Of a stretch of 64,000 nucleotides of DNA, positions 35,805 to 45,966 are shown in pieces. The first letter of the stretch is position 1. Each line of letters starts with the position of its first letter. The notes under the pieces were generated by a model. It made no database searches. It saw only the letters and a program-made list of their open reading frames with translations, and was not told the origin of the DNA. The DNA comes from Theobroma cacao. Lineage: Eukaryota; Streptophyta; Magnoliopsida; Malvales; Malvaceae. The translations under genes and the position numbers were made by a program. Where the stretch lies: positions 18,012,446 through 18,076,445 of the forward strand of contig NC_030853.1 in NCBI RefSeq assembly GCF_000208745.1. Reading direction: 5' to 3'.

Positions 35805-38800
35805 ATGGTAAGTGACCCAATTATGATAGGCGGCGGTTCTCATGGCAAAGATCATGGAACTGAGACCTTGCGATCTATAGTGCAAGATCAAGGGATGGCA
35901 TTGAAAGCTTTGAAGCAATTAATAGATCTCATATTCCAACGTTTGGAACTACGCTTTGAAGAAATTGCAAATCGATTTGATGTTTTAGGCATATATGCCA
36001 ATAGAAACTGGGATGATGAAAGGCCACACACGGGAGATGATATAGCTCATATATAACTTATCGGTAGACCTATTCCTACAAACGAGCGTAGACAACAGGT
36101 CTACATGGAAGATTTAGACGAAGAAGATTATTTTGCACAACCTATGAGATACGCTGCACATGGAAAGAATGATTATGGTGATCAGGAAACCAAAGATTTT
36201 AGATTAAAGGTGGATATTCCTTACTTTAATGGAAATCTAAATATTGAAGAATTTTTTTATAGGATTGCAGAAATAAACAAATTTTTCAAATATATCAAGA
36301 TTCCACAAGGAAAAAGGGTGAGACTTGTCACTTGTAAATTAAAAGGTAGAGCTTCTACATGGTGGAAAAGGTTATAGTCTAGAAGAAATAGTTAAGGGAA
36401 AGCACTAGTTAGAATCTAGTACAGGTTGAAACAACTGTTACAGAAGGATTTTTGTCTTCCTGATTATGAGTAAATTTTGTTCCAAAAGCATCAGAGATGA
36501 CATCAAGGATAGAAAACTGTACATAAGTATACAACAAAATTTATAAGACTGGTAGAGAGGAATGACTTGAGGGAGACTAAAAGGCAACAGGTTGCTAGAT
36601 ATCTTAAAGGATTGAAGCCAATTATCAAAGAAAAGATAGGGATACAAGCATTGCAAAATTCATCTAAAGCACGAAATATTACTTTAAAGGCTAAATTGAT
36701 GTTGTAGAAAAAGAACATACTTGATTATTCTCGTAAAAGTTACAATGGGGATAATTATAAAGCATCCAACGATAAGAATAAATCAGTTCATGATAGTTTT
36801 GCACACAATGACTAGTACAAAGAGGATAAGGCAATTGAAAAATAGAAAGTGATAGATGCGAAAGAGGGGCAAAAAGCTACAAATCCCTATGCCAAACCAA
36901 CCCCAAAAAAGTATTTTAAATGCAATCAACTTGGTCATAGATCCAGTGACTATTTTCTCATAAAAGTAGTTCATGTGGTGGAACAAGAAGAAGAGGATGA
37001 TGAGATTTACTATGATCCAAATTGGGATGATAACGAGTATAAGGATTATGACAATGGCCAAAACTATGTGGTAAGAGGAATGATGTTGTCTTTAAAACAG
37101 AAGGATAACACTCAGCGAAATCAATTATTTCGAACTAGGTGCACTATCACTAACTATTCATTCGATTTGATTATTGATAGTGGTAATTGTGATAATATTA
37201 TTGGTAAAGATGTTGTGGAGAGTTTGTGTTTTAAAGCTAAAAAGCACCTCCAATCCATACACTATCGGTTGGATTAAGGCAGTAGAGAAGATTCATGTAA
37301 TAGAATGGTATAAGGTATTTTTTTTTTCATTGGTAAATATAAGGATGAGTTATATTGTGATATTATAGATATGGATGCTTGTCACTTGTTATTTGGTAAA
37401 CCTTGGCAATTTGATGTTACAGCACAACATGATGGGAGAAAAACCACTTATAGATTGGGAAAGGATGGCATAAAGTTTACTTTATTACTAATAAAAGGAA
37501 ATGTCACAACCAAAGCTTCTAAAGTGGATGGGCGAACCTTCTTTACCCTTTCTCCTTCAAGGAATGAGATAGAGGCTGCTTTCAAGGAGATAAAAGAGGT
37601 GCATGCTCTGATTGTGAAACAGGTGTTGTTAATTGAAGAGGATCAAAAAATAGTAAAGTATCAAGATGCAATTAAATTGTTACTCGAAGAATTTAGTGAG
37701 TTAATGCTAGAAAACTTACCTAATGGTTTTCCAACGATGAGGGATATTCAGCATCATATTGATTTGATTCTTGGTGCTAATCTACCAAACTTGCCTCATT
37801 ATATGATGAGTTCAAAGGAAAGTGATATTCTCAAAGAGAAAGTGGAGGAATTACTACATAAAGGACATATCCAAGAAAGCATAAGTCCATATGCAGTTCC
37901 CGCCTTACTAACCCCAAAGAAGGATGAGAGTTGGCGAATGTGTGTGGATAGTCAAGCCATCAATAAGATTATTGCTACATACAAGTTTCCAATTCCTAGG
38001 GCGAAGACATGCTTGATAGGTTACATGAGGCTAAGGTGTTCACAAAGATTGATCTTCATAATGGATACCACCAGATTTGAATTAGACTTAAGGATGAGTG
38101 GAAAACAGCTTTCAAAACGAAGGAAAGATTGTATGAATGGCTCATAATACCATTTGGGTTGACCAATGCGCCTAGTTCTTTTATGCCATTGATGAATCAA
38201 GTATTGAAACTTTTTATTGGAAAATTCGTCGTGGTTTATTTTGATGATATCATGATTTATAGTCGATCAGAAAAAGAGCATCTTTTGCATTTACACAAGG
38301 TATTAATGGTCTTGCAAGAAAAAAAGCTATATGTGAACTTGATGAAGTGCAGCTTTATGACAAATAAGCTGTTATTCCTAGGCTATGTAGTTAGTGCATA
38401 TGGAATTTAAGTGGATGAAGAGAAGATGCGAGCCATTAAAGAATGGCCACCCTAAAAATAATAACAAAAGTTAGAAGTTTTCATAGGTTGGTGACATTCT
38501 ACAAGTGTTTTATCAAAAATTTTAGTAGTATTGCAGTGTCTATTACAAAGTGCCTAAAAAAGGAGAAGTTTCAATGGAACGAAGAAGCTACAACTAGTTT
38601 TGTTGTGCTAAAGGAGAAGTCATGTACCGCTCATGTTTTAGCATTGTTAGATTTTGATACATTATTTGAAGTTAAATGTGACGCAAGTGATGTGGGGATA
38701 GGAGCTATTATTTCACAAAAGAAGAAACCAGTAGCTTATTTCAGTGAGAAGTGCAATGATGCGAGGTGCAAATAGACCACGTATGACAAAGAATTTTATT

Positions 38801-40350
38801 TTGTTGTGCATGCTTTGAAAAATTAGAAGCATTACTTAGTCAGGCGAGAATTTGTTCTGTACTCGGATCATGAGGCATTGAAGTACTTGAATAGCCAGAA
38901 ACGGATCAGTAAAGACATGCATGCCAGGTGGTTTCAGTTTTTACAAAAGGTTCCTTTTAAGTTGAGGCACAAGGCTGGAGTATAGAATAAAATAGCAGAT
39001 GCATTGAGTAAACATGCAGATTTGTTGGTGACAATGAGACAAGAAGTTGTGAGTTTTGACATAATTAGGGAATTATATCATACAGATGAGAATTTTCATG
39101 ATACATGGGAAAAATGTATCATAAATCAACATGTTGAGGATTTTCACATTCATAATGGTTTTCTGATGTGAGGCAACTAGCTTTGCATTCCTAAAACTTC
39201 ATTGACAGAAAAGTTGATTAAGAGACTTGCATGGTAGAGGTCTTGCTGGTCATTTAAGTCGTGATAAGACTATTGTTGCCGTTAGATAAAGATATTATTG
39301 GCCACATTTGAGAAGGGATGTAACAAAATTTGTGCAGTGATATTGCATATGCCAAACCGCAAAGGGATAGTCCTCAAGTATTGGTTTGTACATGCCTTTG
39401 CCAGTTCCAGAAAATATTTGGGAGGATTTATCTATGGATTTTGTGGTTGGTTTGCCTCGAACACAAAGGGCATGGATTTTGTTTTTGTTGTTATTGACAG
39501 GTTTTCTAAGATGTTGCACTTTATCCCTTACAGGAATACTTTAGACACAAATGGAATAGCCAAATTATTTTTCAAGGAGGTTGTTCGTCTACATGGTATG
39601 CCTAAAACCATCTATTCATATCGAGACAACAAGTTTCTTAGCCATTTTTGTAGGAATTTTGTGAAAAATGTTTGATTCATCCTTGAATTACAATAGCACA
39701 GCTCATGCACAAATTGATAGCCAAACTGATCAGTAAATAGAACCCTTGGCAATTTGATTCATAATATTTGTGGAGATAGACCAAAGTAGTGAGATTTTAC
39801 ATTAGCATAAGCAGAGTTTGCTTATAATAATGTTGTTCATAGTGCCACAGGAAAAACTTCATTTTCTATTGTGTACATAAAGTCACCCCAACATGCTCTT
39901 GACTTGATCAAGTTGCCTAAAGTTCCTAGATTTAATGCAGCTACTGAAAATATGGCTAATCAGATGCAAGATGTTCAAGCTGAGGTGAAACAAAAATTAA
40001 AGGAAGCTAATGCCAAGTATAAGATAGCTGCAAACCAACATCGCAAAATGCTGAATTTTGAAGTAAGAGATCAAATGATGGTGTTTTTGTGAAAGGAAAG
40101 GTTTCCGGTGAGAACTTATAGTAAGTTACAGCCTAAGAAATATGGACCATACCAGATTTTGAAAAAGATCAATGACACTATATATGTTGTGGATCTACTA
40201 GACACAATAGGAATTTCCCAGACCTTTAATGTGGTGGATCTTTACCCATTTTATGCATTAGATGAACTCTTATATTTCGATATACAAGTTAACTTGAGGT
40301 CAAGTTTTTCTCAAGTGGAGGGGAATGATGTAGATAGTCTAATAGTTTAA
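35805..40350 (+). pseudogene. Gypsy gag-pol polyprotein, broken
   Basis: Gag begins at the ATG at 35805 and continues with breaks (FRLKVDIPYFNGNLNIEEFF, RASTWWKRL) to a zinc knuckle (KCNQLGHRSSDY, about 36915). A protease motif LIIDSGNCDNIIG lies near 37170. Reverse transcriptase starts near 37800 (SPYAVPALLTPKKDESWRMC) and keeps YFDDIMIYS at about 38240. RNase H follows ([15 protein letters not shown], 38670), then the integrase core ([20 protein letters not shown], 39480) and a C-terminal [11 protein letters not shown] segment. No chromodomain is seen. Stops and frame breaks are frequent. Confidence 0.9.
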
Positions 40351-40730
40351 CAAGTAATTTTAATATTTAATATTTTTCTTATCTAGTATTTAGCATTTAG
40401 GTTTTTCTTTTAAATTTTATTTTACTTAGACGGAAAGAAATATAGGTTTAGGAATTTACTTTTCTTCTACTCCAAGGAAGTCTAGGTTAGAATACTTCTT
40501 TATTTTAATTTACTTTACTTGCACTCCAAGTTTAGGTCAAGTAGGATTAGGCTATTATAAATAGTACCATTAGGCTTAGTTTTTAAAGAACTTATTTTTT
40601 TTGAATTATTGAATAATATTATATTTTCTCTCAAATTTTAAGTGTAAGTTTCTACATTTAAAACTTGGTTATAAATTTTAAAGGCTCTGTCAAGTGCTAG
40701 CCTTTATTTTCACGCTAACTCACTATGTCA
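40329..40730 (+). repeat. 3' LTR of the Gypsy element
   Basis: About 402 bp, partner of 35368-35768, preceded by the polypurine tract. Confidence 0.87.
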
Positions 40731-40866
40731 TTTAAGTCCAACTTCAACTGAAGCCTAAACCATAAACACTACCTCAATTGCACTAGCCTACTCTAACCAT
40801 ATCACAAATAAAGCCACTACCTATTCAAACCCCAAGCTCCATAAAGAAACATCCCCAAAGCTGAGT

Positions 40867-43400
40867 TTGGGTAAACAAGGCAAAACCAAGATACCTAATA
40901 TCTCTCAAATCCCAATAACCCTTCCCAAAACCAAAAACAACATGCCAAATACCAAAGCTCACCAGGTTGCACCTAAGAAAAAAACACCAAGTAAGGTTCT
41001 AAAGAGAGGAAAAGTAAGGAATGATGACATTTCCTGTTCTGAAGAAGATTTTGCTCTTCTTGCTAAGCTTATAGAGAAGACAAGGGCAAGGAAACTAAAA
41101 GAAAGGAAAATCATTCTACAACTAAAAACAACAAGAAAAATGACAAAAACTCTATCTTGGAAAAAGCAAATGGTAAGAAGAAGAAAGCATTGTAGAAAGA
41201 AGATAAGGAAGCCAAATAATCTAAGAAAAGAAAAGCCTTTAATAAGGGTAATGCATAAGCTCCTTTTCATAACGATTACTAAAGTCAATGTGGAAAACAA
41301 GTGATTTCTCCTTTGCTGTAGTTGAGGTTGAGGGTTCTATAGGTGGACTTCTCTCTTTATGGTCAGATAACTTCTTTAAACTTTTTTCCTCCAAAATCGA
41401 TCGGAGATATATACTTATCTCAAGTATGATCAAATCCATCAATCTTCTATGTTCATTCATTAATATCTATGCCTTAAACTGTTTTGTGGAGCAACACAAT
41501 TTGTGGATAGAATTATTAGAGATTGAAAATTCGATCGGTGGCTCTTGATGCATTTATGGTTATTTTAAAATTATTAAGACAACTTCAGAAAAGACAGAGG
41601 ACAACCTTGACCACACCAGTATGGATCAATTCTATGTCTTTATCAATTCAATTAAGCTTGTTGATTTACCACTCACAAGAGCCCTATACACTTGGATTGA
41701 TAATAGAGAAATCCCTACCAAATGCCGCCTTGATAGGTTCTTAGTCAATAATGAGATTGTTCTTAAACCCATGCTTTTATTCAAGAAGTGATGCCACGTT
41801 CCATCTTAAACCACAACCCAATCTCTTTAACTGTCAACCAGCTTGATTGGGGCCCAAAGCCTTTCAGATTATTCTCAAATTGGCTTAACAATAGAGAATT
41901 TATCTCCCATCTTCACAAAACTTAGTCATTCATCAAACTGGAACGGACTCTAACACTGATCTTTTTGGTAAAATCAAATTGTTGAGAATTTCTACCAAAT
42001 AATGGCAACAAAAACAACACAAATAAGACTCTTAATCTATTCCTTTTCTTGAGCAACAAATTGATCATTTGGAAAAAGAAGCTGACAAAAGGGATCTTTC
42101 CTAAGTTCAGAAAGAAAATTATTTCACTCTTAAAGCCAATCTTTAGGATCTTTGTTTGCAAGAAGAAAGAGCTTGGCTACAAAAATCATAGTTTCAATAG
42201 ACTCAAACAAGAGACCAAAACTCCAAGTTTTTTCATCTAATAGCCTCCAATAGAAAAAGACATAATAATGTCCATTTTCTCATGTGTAACGGCTCCCTAT
42301 CCCAAGACCCTTCTGCCATCGGGAGTTAAGTGGTTTCTTACTTCAAGAACTTTTTCAAAAAGCAAGATACATTGAAACTTAAAGCCTTCAACTACCATTT
42401 CAAACAATTAAGCTCCTAACAAAATGCAACTCTCGAAGCTCTCTTCATAAAAATTGAAATTTGGAATGCAATTATGCAACAATGGGAACAAAACCCCAAG
42501 TCTAGATGGCTTCAACATGGAAATCTTTAAAATGCAATGGCTCATTTTTAAATAAGAGATTCTGACTTTCATGGAAGGGTTCCACTCATCTAGTAAATTC
42601 AACCAAAATGTTAATGCCTTTTTCATTACATTGGTGCCCAAAACTAATGGACCAACATCCATATCACAGGTCCGACTTATTATCCTTGTTGGTAGTTCTT
42701 ACAAAATTCTAGCCAAAGTTCTAGCTAATCGCCTCAAAGGGGTGTTCAACTTTATAGTGGGAAACAACCAATTTGCCTTTGTTAAAAGTAAGCAAATACT
42801 TTATTGCTTCTTAATCTCGAACAAAGTTATAGACTCCCTAAGGAAAAATAAAAAACCAGGTTTCCTAATCAAAGTGGATTTCAAAAAAGCCTTTGATAGC
42901 ATGGATTAGGACTACTTGATCTAAATTATGCATCTTATGGGATTCAGTCCTAAATGTAGAGGATGGATCCATCACTACATTTCCACGACATCCATCTCTG
43001 TTCTACTCAATGGTATGCCAACTCCTCAATTCAAAACATAGAAATGAATTAGACAAAGATGCCCCCTCTCTTCCTTTCTCTCTATCATTGTCACAGAATC
43101 CCTTAGTATTATTCTCCACAAGGCCACTAATGTGAAAATCTTTAAAGGGACCAACATTGGGAACTCACAAGTCTCCATCTAACAAGTCTTCTCATAAATT
43201 GAAAGTTAAGAGTGGCTCTCTTAATGCAATACTTTAGGCCTAAAACTACAAAAAATTCCATTGGCGTATGAAGCTCATCTCTAACTCCATTGAAAGCTAT
43301 GCCGATGATATTTTGGACCTATCCTCCACCCATATCAAATGTAAAGCCAACTCACTTGTGGATGGGCTCGCAAAGGCTGGCATTACGAGAGATTCAAACT
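40867..43400 (+). pseudogene. LINE ORF1 end and ORF2 (endonuclease / reverse transcriptase), broken
   Basis: A lysine-rich ORF1 remnant occupies 40867-41304. ORF2 begins near 41288 with an endonuclease-like stretch (EGSIGGLLSLWSDNFF). The reverse transcriptase is recognisable at 42571-42960: FFITLVPKTNGPTSISQVR, YKILAKVLANRLKGV, NNQFAFVKSKQI and KVDFKKAFDSMD followed by a stop where L1-type enzymes have Trp. The YADD catalytic motif (ESYADDILDLSS) lies at about 43290-43325 in another frame. No active enzyme can be made. Confidence 0.85.
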
Positions 43401-43837
43401 TCAATGCTTACTTTGAATGTGATGTGGGGGTGGAAAACATTTAAATGGGTTTTTGTTATTATCAAAGTCAATGTTTGTGTACTTATTAGGGATTTCTTAG
43501 TTTGGTGTGTCTAGTGTTATTGTAAGAAGAATGCTCAACTAATGTACCTTATTGTTGGCATATCAAAAACCGTCTGATTTTTCCCTATCCTTACACCAAG
43601 GGCTCTTTTTGTTTTTATAAGCCATTGTGGTTGAACTTCTGTCTCCCAAGTAAGACCATCAATAATATCATCACTTTTCAAAAAAAAAAATAGATAAACT
43701 AAAAATGAGAGGGATGGAGTAATATTAATTAAATGATTAATCAAGCCATCGTAATGAAATATGGAAATAGCATGATTAAAACAGTTCTCATAAGGCTATG
43801 ATGTTCAATCAATCAGTAAACTTTGATTAAGGATACT

Positions 43838-43872
43838 AGAGTCGTGCCCCACTTCACGTGGGTGTTGAATTT
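43838..43872 (-). mobile_element. Possible Helitron 3' terminus
   Basis: On the minus strand the sequence reads a short hairpin (ACCCAC-GTGAA-GTGGGG), then CACGACT, then CTAG and T. A hairpin about ten bases before CTRR at an A/T junction is the known Helitron 3' end. No 5' TC terminus or Rep/helicase sequence was identified to the right, so this is a motif-level call. Confidence 0.35.
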
Positions 43873-44675
43873 TTTATTAAAAATAATTTTAAATTCAATA
43901 ATATTATAAATAATAATAATGAATAATTTTAAATTTTAAAATATTATAATAATATTAATAATAATAAATTAAAAATAATTATTTTAAAAAATTAATATTT
44001 TTAAAATATTTTCTCATGTCTTACTAAGCAAAATTTTTTATTTAAATAATTTTTTTAAAAAAATATTTGATTTTTTATATCTTCATATATGCTAATGTTA
44101 ATATAATCATATTTTGTTAATTACATGATTATAACAGCGAAATCAAATTCATATTGAGAAAATGTAATATATTAAAAGTAATTATTGATAAGCTACATAA
44201 TTTATATAATAAAATTATTAAAATAAAATGAATATTTTTTGAAAGTCAAAATAAAACGAATATTAATTACAATTATTAATTTTTTTTAGTTTTAATGATG
44301 AAACTTTATAAATTATCTTTAATTTCAATTGCTACTTTTTATTTTATGTTTTTATAATTATTTAGAGTTAATCCACTTTGTGAAAATAATTTTAAGATCC
44401 CCAATAATTTTCGTAACTTTATTCAATTAATTGTTATTTTTATTATTTATCAAAAAACTTTTATATTCTGTAATTTTTTTTAAAGTATTAATAGACAATG
44501 TGGTAAATTTATTAATTTTAAATTTTATTATTTTTAAAAAATTATTTTCATTGTATGAATATTTTGCGCAGCTGCTGCAGTAATGATTTTGTTTTTATTG
44601 ACAATCGAAAGCGTACATTTAATGGAGCTTGGCGTGGCCTGTCTTTTAAGCAAAACTAGAGATTTCAAACCCCTT
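43873..44675. other. Very AT-rich noncoding DNA before the gap
   Basis: Dominated by AATAATTTTAAA-type sequence with no coding signal. It could be the body of the putative Helitron. Confidence 0.45.
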
Positions 44676-45069
44676 NNNNNNNNNNNNNNNNNNNNNNNNN
44701 NNNNNNNNNNNNNNNNNNNNNNNNNNNNNNNNNNNNNNNNNNNNNNNNNNNNNNNNNNNNNNNNNNNNNNNNNNNNNNNNNNNNNNNNNNNNNNNNNNNN
44801 NNNNNNNNNNNNNNNNNNNNNNNNNNNNNNNNNNNNNNNNNNNNNNNNNNNNNNNNNNNNNNNNNNNNNNNNNNNNNNNNNNNNNNNNNNNNNNNNNNNN
44901 NNNNNNNNNNNNNNNNNNNNNNNNNNNNNNNNNNNNNNNNNNNNNNNNNNNNNNNNNNNNNNNNNNNNNNNNNNNNNNNNNNNNNNNNNNNNNNNNNNNN
45001 NNNNNNNNNNNNNNNNNNNNNNNNNNNNNNNNNNNNNNNNNNNNNNNNNNNNNNNNNNNNNNNNNNNNN
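44676..45069. other. Assembly gap (394 N)
   Basis: Run of N. Open frames that appear to cross it are artefacts. A single N also stands at 50136. Confidence 1.
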
Positions 45070-45966
45070 CTGCACAATTCATTGTTTAAAATCACTAGTT
45101 GATGAACCTTGAAATAATTTTGTTATTTTTAAAACTCAAACAATTAAAAAATAATGTATTCTCCTATGAAAGAAACATGAAAAATTTCTTTTATTCATCG
45201 ATAATCAATTATATATATTATCTTTATTTTGATATAACCAAAATTAAAGACTTGACACTGTTCTTACAATGGTGTTTTCATCGTTGTATTATTAGTAATA
45301 TCAGTATCTTTTTACAAATTTAGTGACACTCATATTGCATATTTTTCTTTATTTTTTCCGTTTTTAAATCCCAAACATCATTATTATCTTATAGATACAA
45401 TTACTGCACATGTATATTTGTTTTTTATTTATTTTTAATTTATTTTTTTTAAATAAGAATAATTTATAATTTATTTTATTAAATAATTGATAATTTAAAT
45501 ATTAAATTTTATTTATAATTTAATATTAATATTTTATTAAAAGTTGGAATCAAGTGAGAGAAAGAGGAGAGAGAGAAAAATAATATTTTATACTAATAAA
45601 GTTGTAAATTTTCAAACTTGTAAAGGGTATTTTTGTTTTTATTAATTTTTGAATTTATTCCTCAACTATGGAATAGCTAATACCATGGGGGAGGGTGGTA
45701 TTAACTATTCCTTGGTTTTGAAGGATTTTGAAGAATAGCCATTCCTATGGAATGGCTATTCCTTGGATCATTTTTCAACCAAACAAAAGCACAAAAATTC
45801 CTTGAGAATAAATGGGGAATGGCTTAGCCATTCCCCTAACCAAACATGCTATTAAGGTTTCCCTTCTGTACACTTTTTTCCTTCTCGTACACCTTCTAAT
45901 AAATTAGCAACACATATCAATTCTCTGTCCAAATAGATACTTCAGGAAGCTTAGGAATTCAGTACC
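45070..45966. other. Upstream region of receptor copy C
   Basis: AT-rich up to about 45660, then a foldback-rich stretch, then a pyrimidine-rich leader (TTTTTTCCTTCTCGTACACC) just before the gene. No convincing TATA box was found. Confidence 0.5.
45660..45858. repeat. Foldback-rich element, possible MITE, upstream of receptor C
   Basis: Several inverted pairs: GGAATGGCTTAGCCATTCC at 45827-45845 is a near-perfect palindrome, and CCATTCCTATGGAATGGCTATTCC sits at about 45738. AACCAAAC motifs recur near 45778 and 45839. The look is that of a small DNA-transposon derivative; termini and target duplication are not settled. Confidence 0.45.

Larger units (their letters stand above)
35368..40730 (+). 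mobile_element. Ty3/Gypsy LTR retrotransposon, degenerate, nested in the LINE
   Basis: LTRs at 35368-35768 and 40329-40730. A primer site TGATATCAGAGC follows the left LTR (about 35771), and a purine tract (AAGTGGAGGGGAATGA) precedes the right one. The internal order gag, protease, reverse transcriptase, RNase H, integrase on the + strand identifies Gypsy. Interruptions throughout show it is dead. Flanking bases do not give a clear 5-bp duplication, so the exact edges are uncertain by a few bases. Confidence 0.9.
34790..43691 (+). mobile_element. L1-type LINE, degenerate, split by a Gypsy element
   Basis: Non-LTR retrotransposon in two pieces, about 34790-35367 and 40731-43691, separated by the Gypsy element. 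ORF1-like sequence lies on both sides of the insertion; endonuclease and reverse transcriptase follow. It ends in an A-run at about 43680-43690, the expected 3' tail. The 5' end is uncertain because LINEs are often 5' truncated and I found no clear target duplication. Confidence 0.8.

Noticed and set aside
44534..45095. Open frames spanning the N run
   Set aside because: The gap has no sequence information; the frames are artefacts.
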